A stretch of DNA of 16,792 bases from NCBI GenBank assembly GCA_913046815.1, contig CAJWTE010000010.1:1-16792 (forward strand), written 5' to 3'. Both the position numbers and the translations under genes were made by a program. Below, piece by piece: positions 6,917 to 13,247 of the stretch; the first letter of the stretch is position 1, and each line of letters begins with the position of its first letter. A model generated the notes under the pieces. The model was not told where the DNA came from. It searched no databases and saw only the letters and a program-made list of their open reading frames with translations. Source of the DNA: an uncultured bacterium (GTDB lineage: Bacteria > Patescibacteriota > Minisyncoccia > Phycocordibacterales > UBA918).

Positions 6917-7801
6917 ATGAAAGGCTTTAACCAAAAAGTTGCTGAGCGACAGAAACTGCTCGGGCATGCACTATGTGTTGGTCTCGATCCTGATCTGGAA
7001 AAAATCCCGGAAAAATACCAGCAGATGAAAAGCGATTCTACAGATCGCATTTCACGTTGGATGAAAGATGTGGTGCGCGATACTGCCGAATTTGCCACTG
7101 TATTCAAACCCCAAATGGCCTACTACGAGCGTCATGGCCACAAAGGGATTGATATGTTGGCACATATTATCGCCCATATCAGGCATTATCATCCAGAAAT
7201 ACCAATCTTTTTGGACGGGAAACGGGGTGATATCGACCGGACACAGCGTCAATATCGTTTTGCAATGTTCGACGCCTTCGGTTGCGACGCAACCAACGTA
7301 TCGCCGTACATGGGTCGCGAACCACTGGTCGACATGTACGACCCAAACTATCCTCATCGCGGCATCACAACACTCGTCTATACGAGCAATAAGGGCGCCC
7401 GCGAGTTCCAGGACGCCATCGTGACTGAACCCGACACCGGCGAACGCATGCCAATTTGGCTCTTTGCCGGCAAGCTGGCTCTAAAGTATGCCAGCGAAGT
7501 TGGTATACAAAATCTGGGCTTTGTCATGGCCGCCGCCCATGACAAATACGGCAACGTCTTCAGCGACCACTTGAACCGTTGTCGTGAAATGGACGAGGGT
7601 AAGGTACCGTACTTGATGCCGGGCTTCGGTGCCCAAGGCGGATATGTGGAAGCTAGCGTGCATGCTGGCTGGGCTGGTTGGGGATCTTTGATGATGAACT
7701 CGTCATCTGGAATCTCGAACGCGGAAAATCCTCGTGAAGCAGCGCAGCGCCTTGCTGAACAAATCGGCGAGGCGATTGCCAAGAAACCAACTGTTGCCTG
7801 A
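6917..7801 (+). CDS. pyrF: orotidine 5'-phosphate decarboxylase
   Basis: Converts OMP to UMP, the last step of pyrimidine nucleotide synthesis. The (beta/alpha)8 signature is clear: CVGLDPD (20-26), FKPQMAYYE with Lys64, and FLDGKRGDIDRT, which supplies the catalytic Asp100-Lys102-Asp105. Downstream are NVSPYMG (127-133), GFVMAAAHDKYGNVF and the phosphate-binding region PYLMPGFGAQGG. At 294 aa with an extended loop it fits the longer 'type 2' PyrF group rather than the ~230-aa E. coli type. An ideal AGGAGG (6906-6911) lies 5 nt before the ATG. The gene looks distinctly GC-richer than topA, RSH or parB and uses a strong Shine-Dalgarno where those genes do not, which suggests horizontal acquisition. 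It converges on pyrE. Confidence 0.96.
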   Translation: MKGFNQKVAERQKLLGHALCVGLDPDLEKIPEKYQQMKSDSTDRISRWMKDVVRDTAEFATVFKPQMAYYERHGHKGIDMLAHIIAHIRHYHPEIPIFLDGKRGDIDRTQRQYRFAMFDAFGCDATNVSPYMGREPLVDMYDPNYPHRGITTLVYTSNKGAREFQDAIVTEPDTGERMPIWLFAGKLALKYASEVGIQNLGFVMAAAHDKYGNVFSDHLNRCREMDEGKVPYLMPGFGAQGGYVEASVHAGWAGWGSLMMNSSSGISNAENPREAAQRLAEQIGEAIAKKPTVA

Positions 7802-7847
7802 CGGCCACAACTAAGATTCTGATTAACAGAACGTGCGTCTCGACTCG

Positions 7848-7906
7848 GAGCCGTCGGACTAAGGAATTACTCTGTGAGTATTTTCTTAGGACGACGGCTC
7901 TTTTTT
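7848..7906 (+). terminator. strong rho-independent terminator of pyrF
   Basis: GAGCCGTCG (7848-7856) pairs with CGACGGCTC (7892-7900), directly followed by TTTTTT. The stem continues inward through CTAAG/CTTAG and ACTC/GAGT, so almost the entire 53-nt interval folds into one long hairpin. Confidence 0.92.
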
Positions 7907-7949
7907 CTTATATTTCCAAATCTATTGGCTTTCTTATGAATAAACTCAA

Positions 7950-7980
7950 AACAGCCGCCCGTGGGCGACTGTTATTTTTT
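7950..7980. terminator. terminator of pyrE (probably bidirectional)
   Basis: AACAG-C-CGCCC and GGGCG-A-CTGTT (7950-7973) form a stem with one mismatch and a tight loop. On the plus strand TATTTTTTT follows; on the minus strand, downstream of the pyrE stop, TTGAGTTT follows. Confidence 0.8.
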
Positions 7981-7998
7981 TGACTTGTTCGGAAGATC

Positions 7999-8673
7999 TT
8001 ATTCCGGCATAGTCCAGTCAGCGTTGATCCATCCCTCGTCCTCTGGTTTGTCCAACCAGTTACTGAGAAGGTCTGCATAGCCAGCATTGATTGCACCCGT
8101 GTCAACAGCATGCCGAACCAACTCTTCACCCTGGCACAGAACCGACACATCGCGGTCTGCGATGTTATTGTGGAAAATCGGAAATCCCCAGGTTGAAATT
8201 GCCAGAGTATGAACGACTTCTGCATCGTTCATCTCGAGGATTTCGATCGCTTTCAGTGCGCTCTCGAAAGTCGAGGACATGTCCTCGACCAGAACGACCT
8301 TAGCGCCCGGCAAGACAGAAGAATCACCGTCGATCAGACCTTTGAGCCCGTGATTGGCTTTTTCCTCCTTTTTCACTGTCATGTGCGGGACATCGTCCAG
8401 CATGCGAACCAAAGCACCACCATGGATGATTGCTCCTGTTGCAACCGATGCCACCACGTCATAGGTGCCTTCCATCTGGTCGAGCAGGTCAATCATCCTG
8501 CCGAGGAGAATATCCCATTCCTTCGGACGGGATTGTAAAACCCGATTGTTGAGATACGCCCCAGGCGAGAGAATTCCACTTTTGAAGCGAATCACCTGTC
8601 CGAAGTTGAAACCAACAGCACCAGCCTCAAAAAGAGCTGTGCTGTGATTATTGTCACCATAAGCGTTAAACAT
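7999..8673 (-). CDS. pyrE: orotate phosphoribosyltransferase
   Basis: Joins orotate to PRPP to give OMP, the substrate of the convergent pyrF. The PRPP-binding motif VVLVEDMSSTFES is at residues 126-138. An N-terminal FKSGILSPGAYLNNR (30-44) matches the OPRTase substrate loop, and MTVKKEEKANHG (99-109) fits the Lys-containing flexible loop. Start: ATG at 8673 (224 aa), because GGAGGT (8678-8683) sits 4 nt upstream; the in-frame ATG 36 bp further up would lie within the leader. The gene shares the higher GC content and strong ribosome site of pyrF, so the pair may have been acquired together. Other phosphoribosyltransferases share the PRPP motif, but the pairing with pyrF and the substrate loop favour PyrE. 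Confidence 0.93.
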   Translation of the reverse strand: MFNAYGDNNHSTALFEAGAVGFNFGQVIRFKSGILSPGAYLNNRVLQSRPKEWDILLGRMIDLLDQMEGTYDVVASVATGAIIHGGALVRMLDDVPHMTVKKEEKANHGLKGLIDGDSSVLPGAKVVLVEDMSSTFESALKAIEILEMNDAEVVHTLAISTWGFPIFHNNIADRDVSVLCQGEELVRHAVDTGAINAGYADLLSNWLDKPEDEGWINADWTMPE

Positions 8674-8697
8674 TGGCACCTCCGTATTGTGAGCAGC

Positions 8698-8728
8698 ATT
8701 ATACTGCACTTACTTTTGCCACTGTTAA
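8698..8728 (-). promoter_or_regulatory. pyrE promoter
   Basis: On the minus strand TTAACA (8723-8728) and a perfect TATAAT (8698-8703) are separated by 19 bp. Transcription near 8691 would give a short leader with the GGAGGT ribosome site. Confidence 0.6.
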
Positions 8729-8773
8729 GGTAGCATTTTTGTGTTAAATGGCAATAATGCCATACTATATAGA

Positions 8774-8779
8774 TATAAT
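8774..8779 (+). promoter_or_regulatory. miaA promoter -10 box
   Basis: Perfect TATAAT with no convincing -35. The predicted +1 falls at about 8786-8787, where an out-of-frame ATG opens a five-codon ORF (ATG to TAG, 8787-8804) ahead of the miaA ATG at 8815. Confidence 0.5.
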
Positions 8780-8814
8780 TGCTCTTATGGCTACTTTCTG
8801 CTAGCTTAATTCAC

Positions 8815-9714
8815 ATGAAGAAAAACCCAAAAGTACTAGTGATAGTCGGGCCAACAGCGTCAGGTAAGACTTCCCTTTCTGTCGAGCTGGCAAAGGAATT
8901 TGGTGGAGAGGTGGTGTCAGCCGACTCCCGGCAAGTTTATAAAAGGCTAGATCTAGGCAGTGGCAAGGTGACGACAGAGGAAATGGGTGGAGTACCGCAT
9001 CACTTACTGGATGTCGCGGAACCAAGTGAAGTTTATACTGCATCTGACTTTAAACGCGACGGGCAAAAAGCCATCAAGGAGATTGCAGAGAGAAGCAAGC
9101 TACCAATTATTGCTGGAGGAACTTTTTTTTATGTTGATGTTTTACTAGGTCGGCTAAGTACTCCCGAAGTGGCACCCAACGGAAAGTTGCGAAAAGAGTT
9201 GGAAAGTAAAAGTATCGAGGAATTGATCGCTCAACTCTATGAGCTAGACCCCGTCCGTCTAGAATCAATAGATAGGAAGAACCCGCGTCGGCTAGTGCGT
9301 GCCATAGAAGTTGCTACTACTCTGGGAAGAGTGCCAGAAACCAAAGTAAGCGAGCCATACGATACATACACTATCGGTATTGATATCGATCAAAGAGCAC
9401 TACAAAGAAATATTCACTTGCGACTGCTCGAGAGACTGGACGCCGGAATGGTGAGTGAAGTAGAACGCCTACTTACTCCTCATGAGATAGCTCATGAACG
9501 GCTTGAAGACCTGGGACTAGAGTACCGTTATATCTCACGCTACCTGCGCCATGAACTAACCTATGAAGAAATGATTTCGGAACTGGAAACAAAAATTCGT
9601 CAATTTGCCAAGCGGCAAATGACTTGGCTCAAGCGCGACCAGAGCATTCATTGGTATAAAAAGGAAGAAATAAACGATATAAAATCTGCTGTCCAAAACT
9701 GGCTAGAAAACTAG
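8815..9714 (+). CDS. miaA: tRNA dimethylallyltransferase MiaA
   Basis: Transfers a dimethylallyl group to N6 of A37 in tRNAs that read codons starting with U. The tRNA-Leu(CAA), tRNA-Trp(CCA) and tRNA-Tyr(GTA) genes in this window all have A at position 37 after an A36 anticodon, so they are likely substrates. The P-loop GPTASGKT lies at residues 12-19, followed by VVSADSRQVYKRLDLGSGKVT, PHHLLDV, YTASDFKRD and IIAGGTFFYVDVLL. The C-terminal part has LLERLDAGMVSEVERLL, LGLEYRYISRYL and KRQMTWLKRD. Length 299 aa is normal. I chose ATG 8815 because upstream in-frame codons are not homologous and overlap the -10 box. No Shine-Dalgarno precedes it. Confidence 0.97.
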   Translation: MKKNPKVLVIVGPTASGKTSLSVELAKEFGGEVVSADSRQVYKRLDLGSGKVTTEEMGGVPHHLLDVAEPSEVYTASDFKRDGQKAIKEIAERSKLPIIAGGTFFYVDVLLGRLSTPEVAPNGKLRKELESKSIEELIAQLYELDPVRLESIDRKNPRRLVRAIEVATTLGRVPETKVSEPYDTYTIGIDIDQRALQRNIHLRLLERLDAGMVSEVERLLTPHEIAHERLEDLGLEYRYISRYLRHELTYEEMISELETKIRQFAKRQMTWLKRDQSIHWYKKEEINDIKSAVQNWLEN

Positions 9715-9775
9715 TTTGATTTTCTCCTTACTTTCCCCTACTAAACACTCGAACCTAATAAGTGGGTCATATAAC

Positions 9776-9784
9776 TGCTATACT
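9776..9784 (+). promoter_or_regulatory. extended -10 promoter of the HTH gene, leaderless arrangement
   Basis: TGC plus TATACT (9779-9784) ends 6 nt before the ATG at 9791, so transcription should start on the start codon. The same nine bases occur at 14503-14511 before the DedA-like gene. No -35 or Shine-Dalgarno is evident. Confidence 0.55.
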
Positions 9785-9790
9785 GTATGA

Positions 9791-10450
9791 ATGAGGCAAA
9801 AAACAACTGAGAGGCTTTCGGCCAAAGAACTGCGCAAGCAAGGTTGTACAGTGAAAGAAATTGCTGAGAGGTTAGATGTGTCTAAGAGTAGTGTCTCAGT
9901 TTGGGTAAGAGATACTAAGTTGTCTAAAAGAGCAAAACTAGTCTTGTCGAAAAAAATTAAAAAGGGACAAATGGTGGCCGCCGAAAGTAAAAAAGCAAGG
10001 AGTGAAGCTGTAGCGACTGTTTATCTAAGTAATTCTGTTAGCAGATACGGTAAACTGCAGACACACACTCGCTTCAACGAAATGTTGTGTGCACTGATAT
10101 ATTGGTGCGAGGGTGCAAAAGAGACAGGTAGAGTTGACTTTACAAATTCTGACCCTAATTTGATAAAACTTTTCTTGACCTTGTTCCGAGGTAACTTTAC
10201 TGTGGACGAAAGTAAATTTAGGGTTTGCATACATCTCCACAGCTATCATAACCATGATACTCAGCTAAGATATTGGTCCAAAGTAACAAAGATACCAAAA
10301 AGGCAATTCATAAAACCCTACAGAAAGAAAAACAGTGGTAAACAAATAAGAGAAGGATATCAGGGTTGCGCAAGTATTAGGTACCACGATGCTGATCTAG
10401 CAAAGAGACTGCACTCCATAGCAAAATCCTCATTTAAGATTTACAAATAG
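9791..10450 (+). CDS. HTH protein with LAGLIDADG-like domain
   Basis: Residues 12-40 form a helix-turn-helix (QGCTVKEIAERLDVSKSSVSVWVRD) of the resolvase/Homeodomain-like type. A basic linker follows. The region 95-215 resembles the compact LAGLIDADG-like domain seen in many Patescibacteria and actinobacterial 'HTH domain-containing' proteins: MLCALIYWCEGAKE (98-111), VDFTNSDPNLIKLFL (115-129), RVCIHLH (144-150), IPKRQFIKPYRKK (168-180), CASIRYHDADLAKRL (193-207). It could be a transcription factor built like WhiA or a degenerate homing endonuclease. The catalytic acidic residue expected at the end of the motif may be Glu107, but I cannot tell whether it cleaves DNA. It sits alone between miaA and tRNA-Trp, 41 nt before that tRNA, with a predicted leaderless mRNA. 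Start ATG 9791; the ATG at 9787 is out of frame. Confidence 0.75.
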   Translation: MRQKTTERLSAKELRKQGCTVKEIAERLDVSKSSVSVWVRDTKLSKRAKLVLSKKIKKGQMVAAESKKARSEAVATVYLSNSVSRYGKLQTHTRFNEMLCALIYWCEGAKETGRVDFTNSDPNLIKLFLTLFRGNFTVDESKFRVCIHLHSYHNHDTQLRYWSKVTKIPKRQFIKPYRKKNSGKQIREGYQGCASIRYHDADLAKRLHSIAKSSFKIYK

Positions 10451-10477
10451 GCTTGTGCTTGATGCTAATTGCGGTAT

Positions 10478-10483
10478 TATAAT
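10478..10483 (+). promoter_or_regulatory. tRNA-Trp promoter -10 box
   Basis: Perfect TATAAT 8 nt upstream of the tRNA 5' end. The best -35 candidate is TTGTGC (10453-10458) at a 19-bp spacing. A start next to the mature 5' end is expected. Confidence 0.6.
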
Positions 10484-10491
10484 TCCACTTT

Positions 10492-10562
10492 GGGTCCATA
10501 AGCTAATGGTAAACTGTCGCTCTCCAAAAGCGATCTTCCAGGTTCGAGTCCTGGTGGACCCG
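10492..10562 (+). tRNA. tRNA-Trp (anticodon CCA)
   Basis: Acceptor GGGTCCA (10492-10498) pairs with TGGACCC (10555-10561); discriminator G at 10562. The anticodon arm TCGCT/AGCGA carries loop CTCCAAA, anticodon CCA at 10524-10526. The T-arm CCAGG-TTCGAGT-CCTGG is perfect. 71 nt. The terminal CCA is not encoded (GCAAAA follows). Only UGG is read, consistent with UGA as a stop in this genome. Confidence 0.97.
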
Positions 10563-10670
10563 CAAAATTAGGAAGAATAAACGGAGTTTTTGATAACATA
10601 ATTTTCGAGGTCCACGAGGACTCAAAAGGTATACTGGTCATGTAATGACCGAGACTCCTCGTGGACCCGC
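10549..10670. repeat. direct and inverted copies of the tRNA-Trp 3' end
   Basis: TCCTGGTGGACCCGC in the tRNA (10549-10563) recurs as TCCTCGTGGACCCGC at 10656-10670, with one mismatch and a 107-bp period. An inverted copy, GGTCCACGAGGACTC (10609-10623), lies between them and matches the tRNA GAGTCCTGGTGGACC at 14 of 15 positions. The two downstream copies share the same G-to-C change and pair perfectly with each other. Confidence 0.75.
10609..10667. terminator. large hairpin between tRNA-Trp and the envelope operon
   Basis: A perfect 12-bp stem (10609-10620 with 10656-10667) continues as CTC/GAG after a 2-nt bulge, and is capped by a separate GGTCAT-GTA-ATGACC stem (10636-10650). It lies between the tRNA-Trp 3' end and the stop of the convergent minus-strand operon, only a few bases from that stop. 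No U-tract follows on either strand, so the terminator role is inferred from position. Confidence 0.5.
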
Positions 10671-10671
10671 C

Positions 10672-11589
10672 TTAGTTACAACCACAGCCTGAAGCGGCGC
10701 CAATACTTATATGAATATGATTCCGACTGGGTTCGTCTTGGGCATAGCCACCACAACTACGGGCAGCAGCCAGTGTTTCACTCACGTTTGTCCTGCTTAT
10801 ATCTAAAGCATAAGATTTGTCTCCACATGTGCGGCCGCCATAGTGGCAAGAATTAGCCGTATGTTGACACTGTCCTCCACGACAGTCAGCCCATGTTTTG
10901 CTTCCACCCGCAATCATGTTGTCTGAGACGGAGGTGATTATGTATGTAGCAGAGGGAACTTTTTCCAATATACAGGAAAAAAATTGAGCCAGTGGTGCTG
11001 AAAGATGATTTTGTTGTTGAATATTTAGGGATTTGGAAAAAGCATAATTGGCTCCGCCTCCAACTGCTGCTGGGAGATAAGAACCAGAATCTATCACCGC
11101 GTCACCGCCGTCATAGGTGCCATACGGGTCGCTTACCTTTACAAGTTCTTCCACATCAACATCTGCATAGACCCTATCCTCTCCTACAGGTACATCTTTT
11201 GGCTCCGCCATATAGCCACAATTATCCACATCGAAGCTACCCCACACTTTCAGACCTTGGCCTGTTAAACCTTCTAAAATCGTATCTATTATGAGCCAAG
11301 AGGCCAGCATAAGAAGAAAGCCGATTACCACATATGTCAGACGGCTCTTAGCCTTCTTCATAGCATCTTGATTGCCTCCAGAGGTGACAAGTTGAAAACC
11401 GGCAATAGCGAACAAAAAGACAGCTACCACAGTCATGAAGCCAATAATCCAATTGATCAGATTATTTACCATGTCTCCAGCTTGACAAAAGTTACACTCT
11501 GAACCAGAACAAGTTACTAGACCTTGCGCATCTACCAAAAAAGGAACGAAAAGGATAAGAAAAAGAAGTAACGTGGTCGCAAATTTCAT
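10672..11589 (-). CDS. VirB2/TrbC-like membrane anchor fused to an M15-like peptidase domain
   Basis: The start is ATG 11589 (305 aa), giving a classic signal peptide (residues 1-21, ending VDA|Q). It lies 1 nt past the stop of the upstream gene, so translation is probably coupled. After four Cys-containing residues (CSGSECNFC) come two hydrophobic helices (about 43-69 and 84-106) around the hinge LVTSGGNQDAMKKAKSRL, typical of T4SS pilin/TrbC-type proteins of Patescibacteria. A variable linker (about 125-185) leads to a C-terminal domain with SCHYGG (His249), SYALDIS (Asp263) and NHIHISIG (His291, His293). This is the H...D...HxH zinc pattern of M15/VanY-like murein peptidases. Expected topology places this domain outside the membrane. 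Many cysteines suggest disulfides. Substrate and whether it polymerises are unknown. Confidence 0.8.
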   Translation of the reverse strand: MKFATTLLLFLILFVPFLVDAQGLVTCSGSECNFCQAGDMVNNLINWIIGFMTVVAVFLFAIAGFQLVTSGGNQDAMKKAKSRLTYVVIGFLLMLASWLIIDTILEGLTGQGLKVWGSFDVDNCGYMAEPKDVPVGEDRVYADVDVEELVKVSDPYGTYDGGDAVIDSGSYLPAAVGGGANYAFSKSLNIQQQNHLSAPLAQFFSCILEKVPSATYIITSVSDNMIAGGSKTWADCRGGQCQHTANSCHYGGRTCGDKSYALDISRTNVSETLAAARSCGGYAQDEPSRNHIHISIGAASGCGCN

Positions 11590-11590
11590 A

Positions 11591-12052
11591 TTATTCCAAT
11601 ACAACGCTACCGGTACAAAAGCTCAGACCTAAGTTTTGTCCAAATAGATAACTACTAACGTCTTCTGTTACACTCACAGAAATATTTTGCATACACAATT
11701 CTTCCTTATCCAGGTTCAATTCCAGTTCAAGATAGGCTTCAAGACGGTTTCTGGCTTCAGACAGAGGCTCCTTAAGGAGCGCGGCTGCGTAGCTATGGTC
11801 AAACTCATAATAAACCACAGAGAAATAGTCATCTTCTCCAGCCTCTAGTCCTGTTAAAGCAAAAACCTGGTCTGCCACTTCGGTATCTGAATCTGGCACG
11901 TATACCTGACCAGTATTATTCAGGTCAGGTAGACTGGTATCAGATATCGAAAGGGTTTGTTTGTCACGAAGCAACACCACAACCACGCTCACCAAAACCA
12001 TAGCTGTCACTGTCAATATAAAGACTTTTAGTAATTTTTTATTCATATACAT
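11591..12052 (-). CDS. small single-pass membrane protein in the envelope operon, unknown function
   Basis: I do not recognise the family. The 153-aa product begins MYMNKKLLKVF and has one hydrophobic segment (about residues 7-30) with a positively charged N-terminus, predicting an N-in, C-out single-pass protein. The outside part is acidic, with VYVPDSDTEVADQVF, EARNRLEAYLELELNLDKEELC and a C-terminal LGLSFCTGSVVLE; its two cysteines could form a disulfide. The ATG at 12052 overlaps the upstream stop by one base (TAATG), a reinitiation arrangement; the ATG at 12046 is an alternative. Its place between two wall-hydrolase fusions suggests an accessory, inhibitor or assembly role, but that is inference only. 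Confidence 0.75.
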   Translation of the reverse strand: MYMNKKLLKVFILTVTAMVLVSVVVVLLRDKQTLSISDTSLPDLNNTGQVYVPDSDTEVADQVFALTGLEAGEDDYFSVVYYEFDHSYAAALLKEPLSEARNRLEAYLELELNLDKEELCMQNISVSVTEDVSSYLFGQNLGLSFCTGSVVLE

Positions 12053-13011
12053 TATCTTAAGCCACATCCACTAGCAGTAGACCAGTCTTTCCAAGAGCCT
12101 CCGCGAGCAGAGCGAATCCTTACCGCGTTCTTAGCAGCGCACTGCGGATTCAACAAAGCCTTTTTACACTGGTCGTAGAGATTACGATTCACTATGTACG
12201 CACTGTAATTACGTCCACTGTATGCACCAGGACAATTCAAGTCATTGACAGCAGCCCCTATTCCAGCACAACCAATAACATGGTGTACAGTCATGTTTAC
12301 TTGAAAAATTCCAATTGAAAAAGGGTAGCCATTCCTGTCTTTGTCACTTCTACTGAGTAGACTACCCCCACATGCTGACTCCGCTCGTACAATACACGCA
12401 GCCTCAGAAGCATCGCCACCAAAGTAAGGTGACAGAAAGGATTCACTACAAGTTCCTTTATTATCAAAAAATTGTTTGGATGAGACAGTCGCACCTCCCC
12501 CACTACTACTGGAACCAAGCGAGATTTTACTTGGCCGACTTATCAATTCGAACAAGTTAAAATCACCATAAGACTTGTCGTCATTACTCTCTGAGTCCTT
12601 CGTATTTGTAGGAGTAGCGTATAGACACTCAATATTCTGCCAGCCAAGAACCGGGCTACCTGACGGCAGTAAGATACTTAGTAAAGTATTAATGATCATA
12701 AATGCCGCCAGCGCCAGTACGTAACCTATAATCACGTTGGTGACAATAGACTTGGCCTTGGTCATAGCATCAACATTGCCACCAGCAGTAACGAGACGAA
12801 AACCACCATAGACAACCATCAGAGTGGCCCCAACAGTCGCAAACCACAAGACAAATCCGATAAGGTTATTTACCAAGTCCACCAACTCACAACTGCCACA
12901 TTTTGACGGGTCGCCAAGACAAGCTTCTGGTACAAGTTGAGTCTGTGCATTTACCAACACCGGTACTGTCAGTATCACCGCCAACCCCAGAACAACTAAC
13001 GCTCTTTTCAT
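12052..13011 (-). CDS. VirB2/TrbC-like membrane anchor fused to a lysozyme/transglycosylase domain
   Basis: First gene of the operon. I chose ATG 13011 (319 aa), which gives a clean signal peptide (MKRALVVLGLAVILTVPVLVNA|Q); the in-frame ATG at 13083 adds 24 non-signal residues and crosses the promoter. After CGSC (38-41) two hydrophobic helices (about 48-75 and 90-117) flank the hinge LVTAGGNVDAMTKAKS, closely paralogous to the gene at 10672. A Ser/Gly-rich linker leads to a lysozyme-like domain: AACIVRAESACG with the candidate catalytic Glu211, FSIGIFQVNM (231-240) equivalent to the SxGxxQxN motif of lytic transglycosylases, and GSWKDWSTASGCG at the end. The product should cut peptidoglycan glycan strands from a membrane-anchored position. 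VirB1-like enzymes do this for type IV secretion, but as separate proteins. Confidence 0.82.
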   Translation of the reverse strand: MKRALVVLGLAVILTVPVLVNAQTQLVPEACLGDPSKCGSCELVDLVNNLIGFVLWFATVGATLMVVYGGFRLVTAGGNVDAMTKAKSIVTNVIIGYVLALAAFMIINTLLSILLPSGSPVLGWQNIECLYATPTNTKDSESNDDKSYGDFNLFELISRPSKISLGSSSSGGGATVSSKQFFDNKGTCSESFLSPYFGGDASEAACIVRAESACGGSLLSRSDKDRNGYPFSIGIFQVNMTVHHVIGCAGIGAAVNDLNCPGAYSGRNYSAYIVNRNLYDQCKKALLNPQCAAKNAVRIRSARGGSWKDWSTASGCGLR

Positions 13012-13018
13012 GTTAAAT

Positions 13019-13024
13019 ATTTTA
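13019..13024 (-). promoter_or_regulatory. -10 box of the envelope operon, leaderless arrangement
   Basis: TAAAAT on the minus strand ends 7 nt before the ATG at 13011, placing +1 at or next to the start codon. No convincing -35 and no Shine-Dalgarno are seen. Confidence 0.5.
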
Positions 13025-13111
13025 CCATGTGCCACCACATTATCTGTTGCGATTGTTCGCCAGTATGGTAACTTATAAGCCACGAAGTGACCGAGATGTC
13101 GTTAAACTATC

Positions 13112-13117
13112 TACAAT
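13112..13117 (+). promoter_or_regulatory. tRNA-Tyr promoter -10 box
   Basis: TACAAT lies 9 nt upstream of the tRNA 5' end; a weak GTGACC (13087-13092) is 19 bp further up. Confidence 0.5.
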
Positions 13118-13126
13118 TACATAAAT

Positions 13127-13209
13127 GCGTCGGTGGCAGAGCGGTCAAATGCATTGGACTGTAAATCCAACGGAGTATTCCTACGCAGGTTCGAATCCTG
13201 CCCGGCGCA
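13127..13209 (+). tRNA. tRNA-Tyr (anticodon GTA)
   Basis: Acceptor GCGTCGG (13127-13133) pairs with CCGGCGC (13202-13208) with one T-G pair; discriminator A at 13209. Anticodon arm TTGGA/TCCAA with loop CTGTAAA gives GTA at 13161-13163. A long variable arm (around 13171-13185) marks the bacterial class II tyrosine tRNA; 83 nt. CCA is not encoded. Unlike the other two tRNAs here it has an ordinary terminator and no 3'-end duplication. Confidence 0.97.
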
Positions 13210-13222
13210 CACACAAAATCGT

Positions 13223-13247
13223 CCCTACTTATAGGGGCTTTTTCTTT
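13223..13247 (+). terminator. terminator of tRNA-Tyr
   Basis: CCCTA-CTTA-TAGGG (13223-13236) followed by GGCTTTTTCTTT-like sequence. Short stem but a good T-run, 13 nt after the tRNA. Confidence 0.75.

Noticed and set aside
8779..8814. Longer MiaA start at TTG 8779
   Set aside because: The TTG overlaps the last base of the TATAAT box, and the extra residues do not fit the family N-terminus.
10766..10785. parS-like half site (TGTTTCAC) within the M15-like fusion gene
   Set aside because: The second half of the parS palindrome is missing; a single half-site match is expected by chance.
10992..11294. 100-aa plus-strand frame opposite the M15-like fusion gene
   Set aside because: Pro/His/Leu-rich shadow of a clearly coding minus-strand gene, without its own signals.
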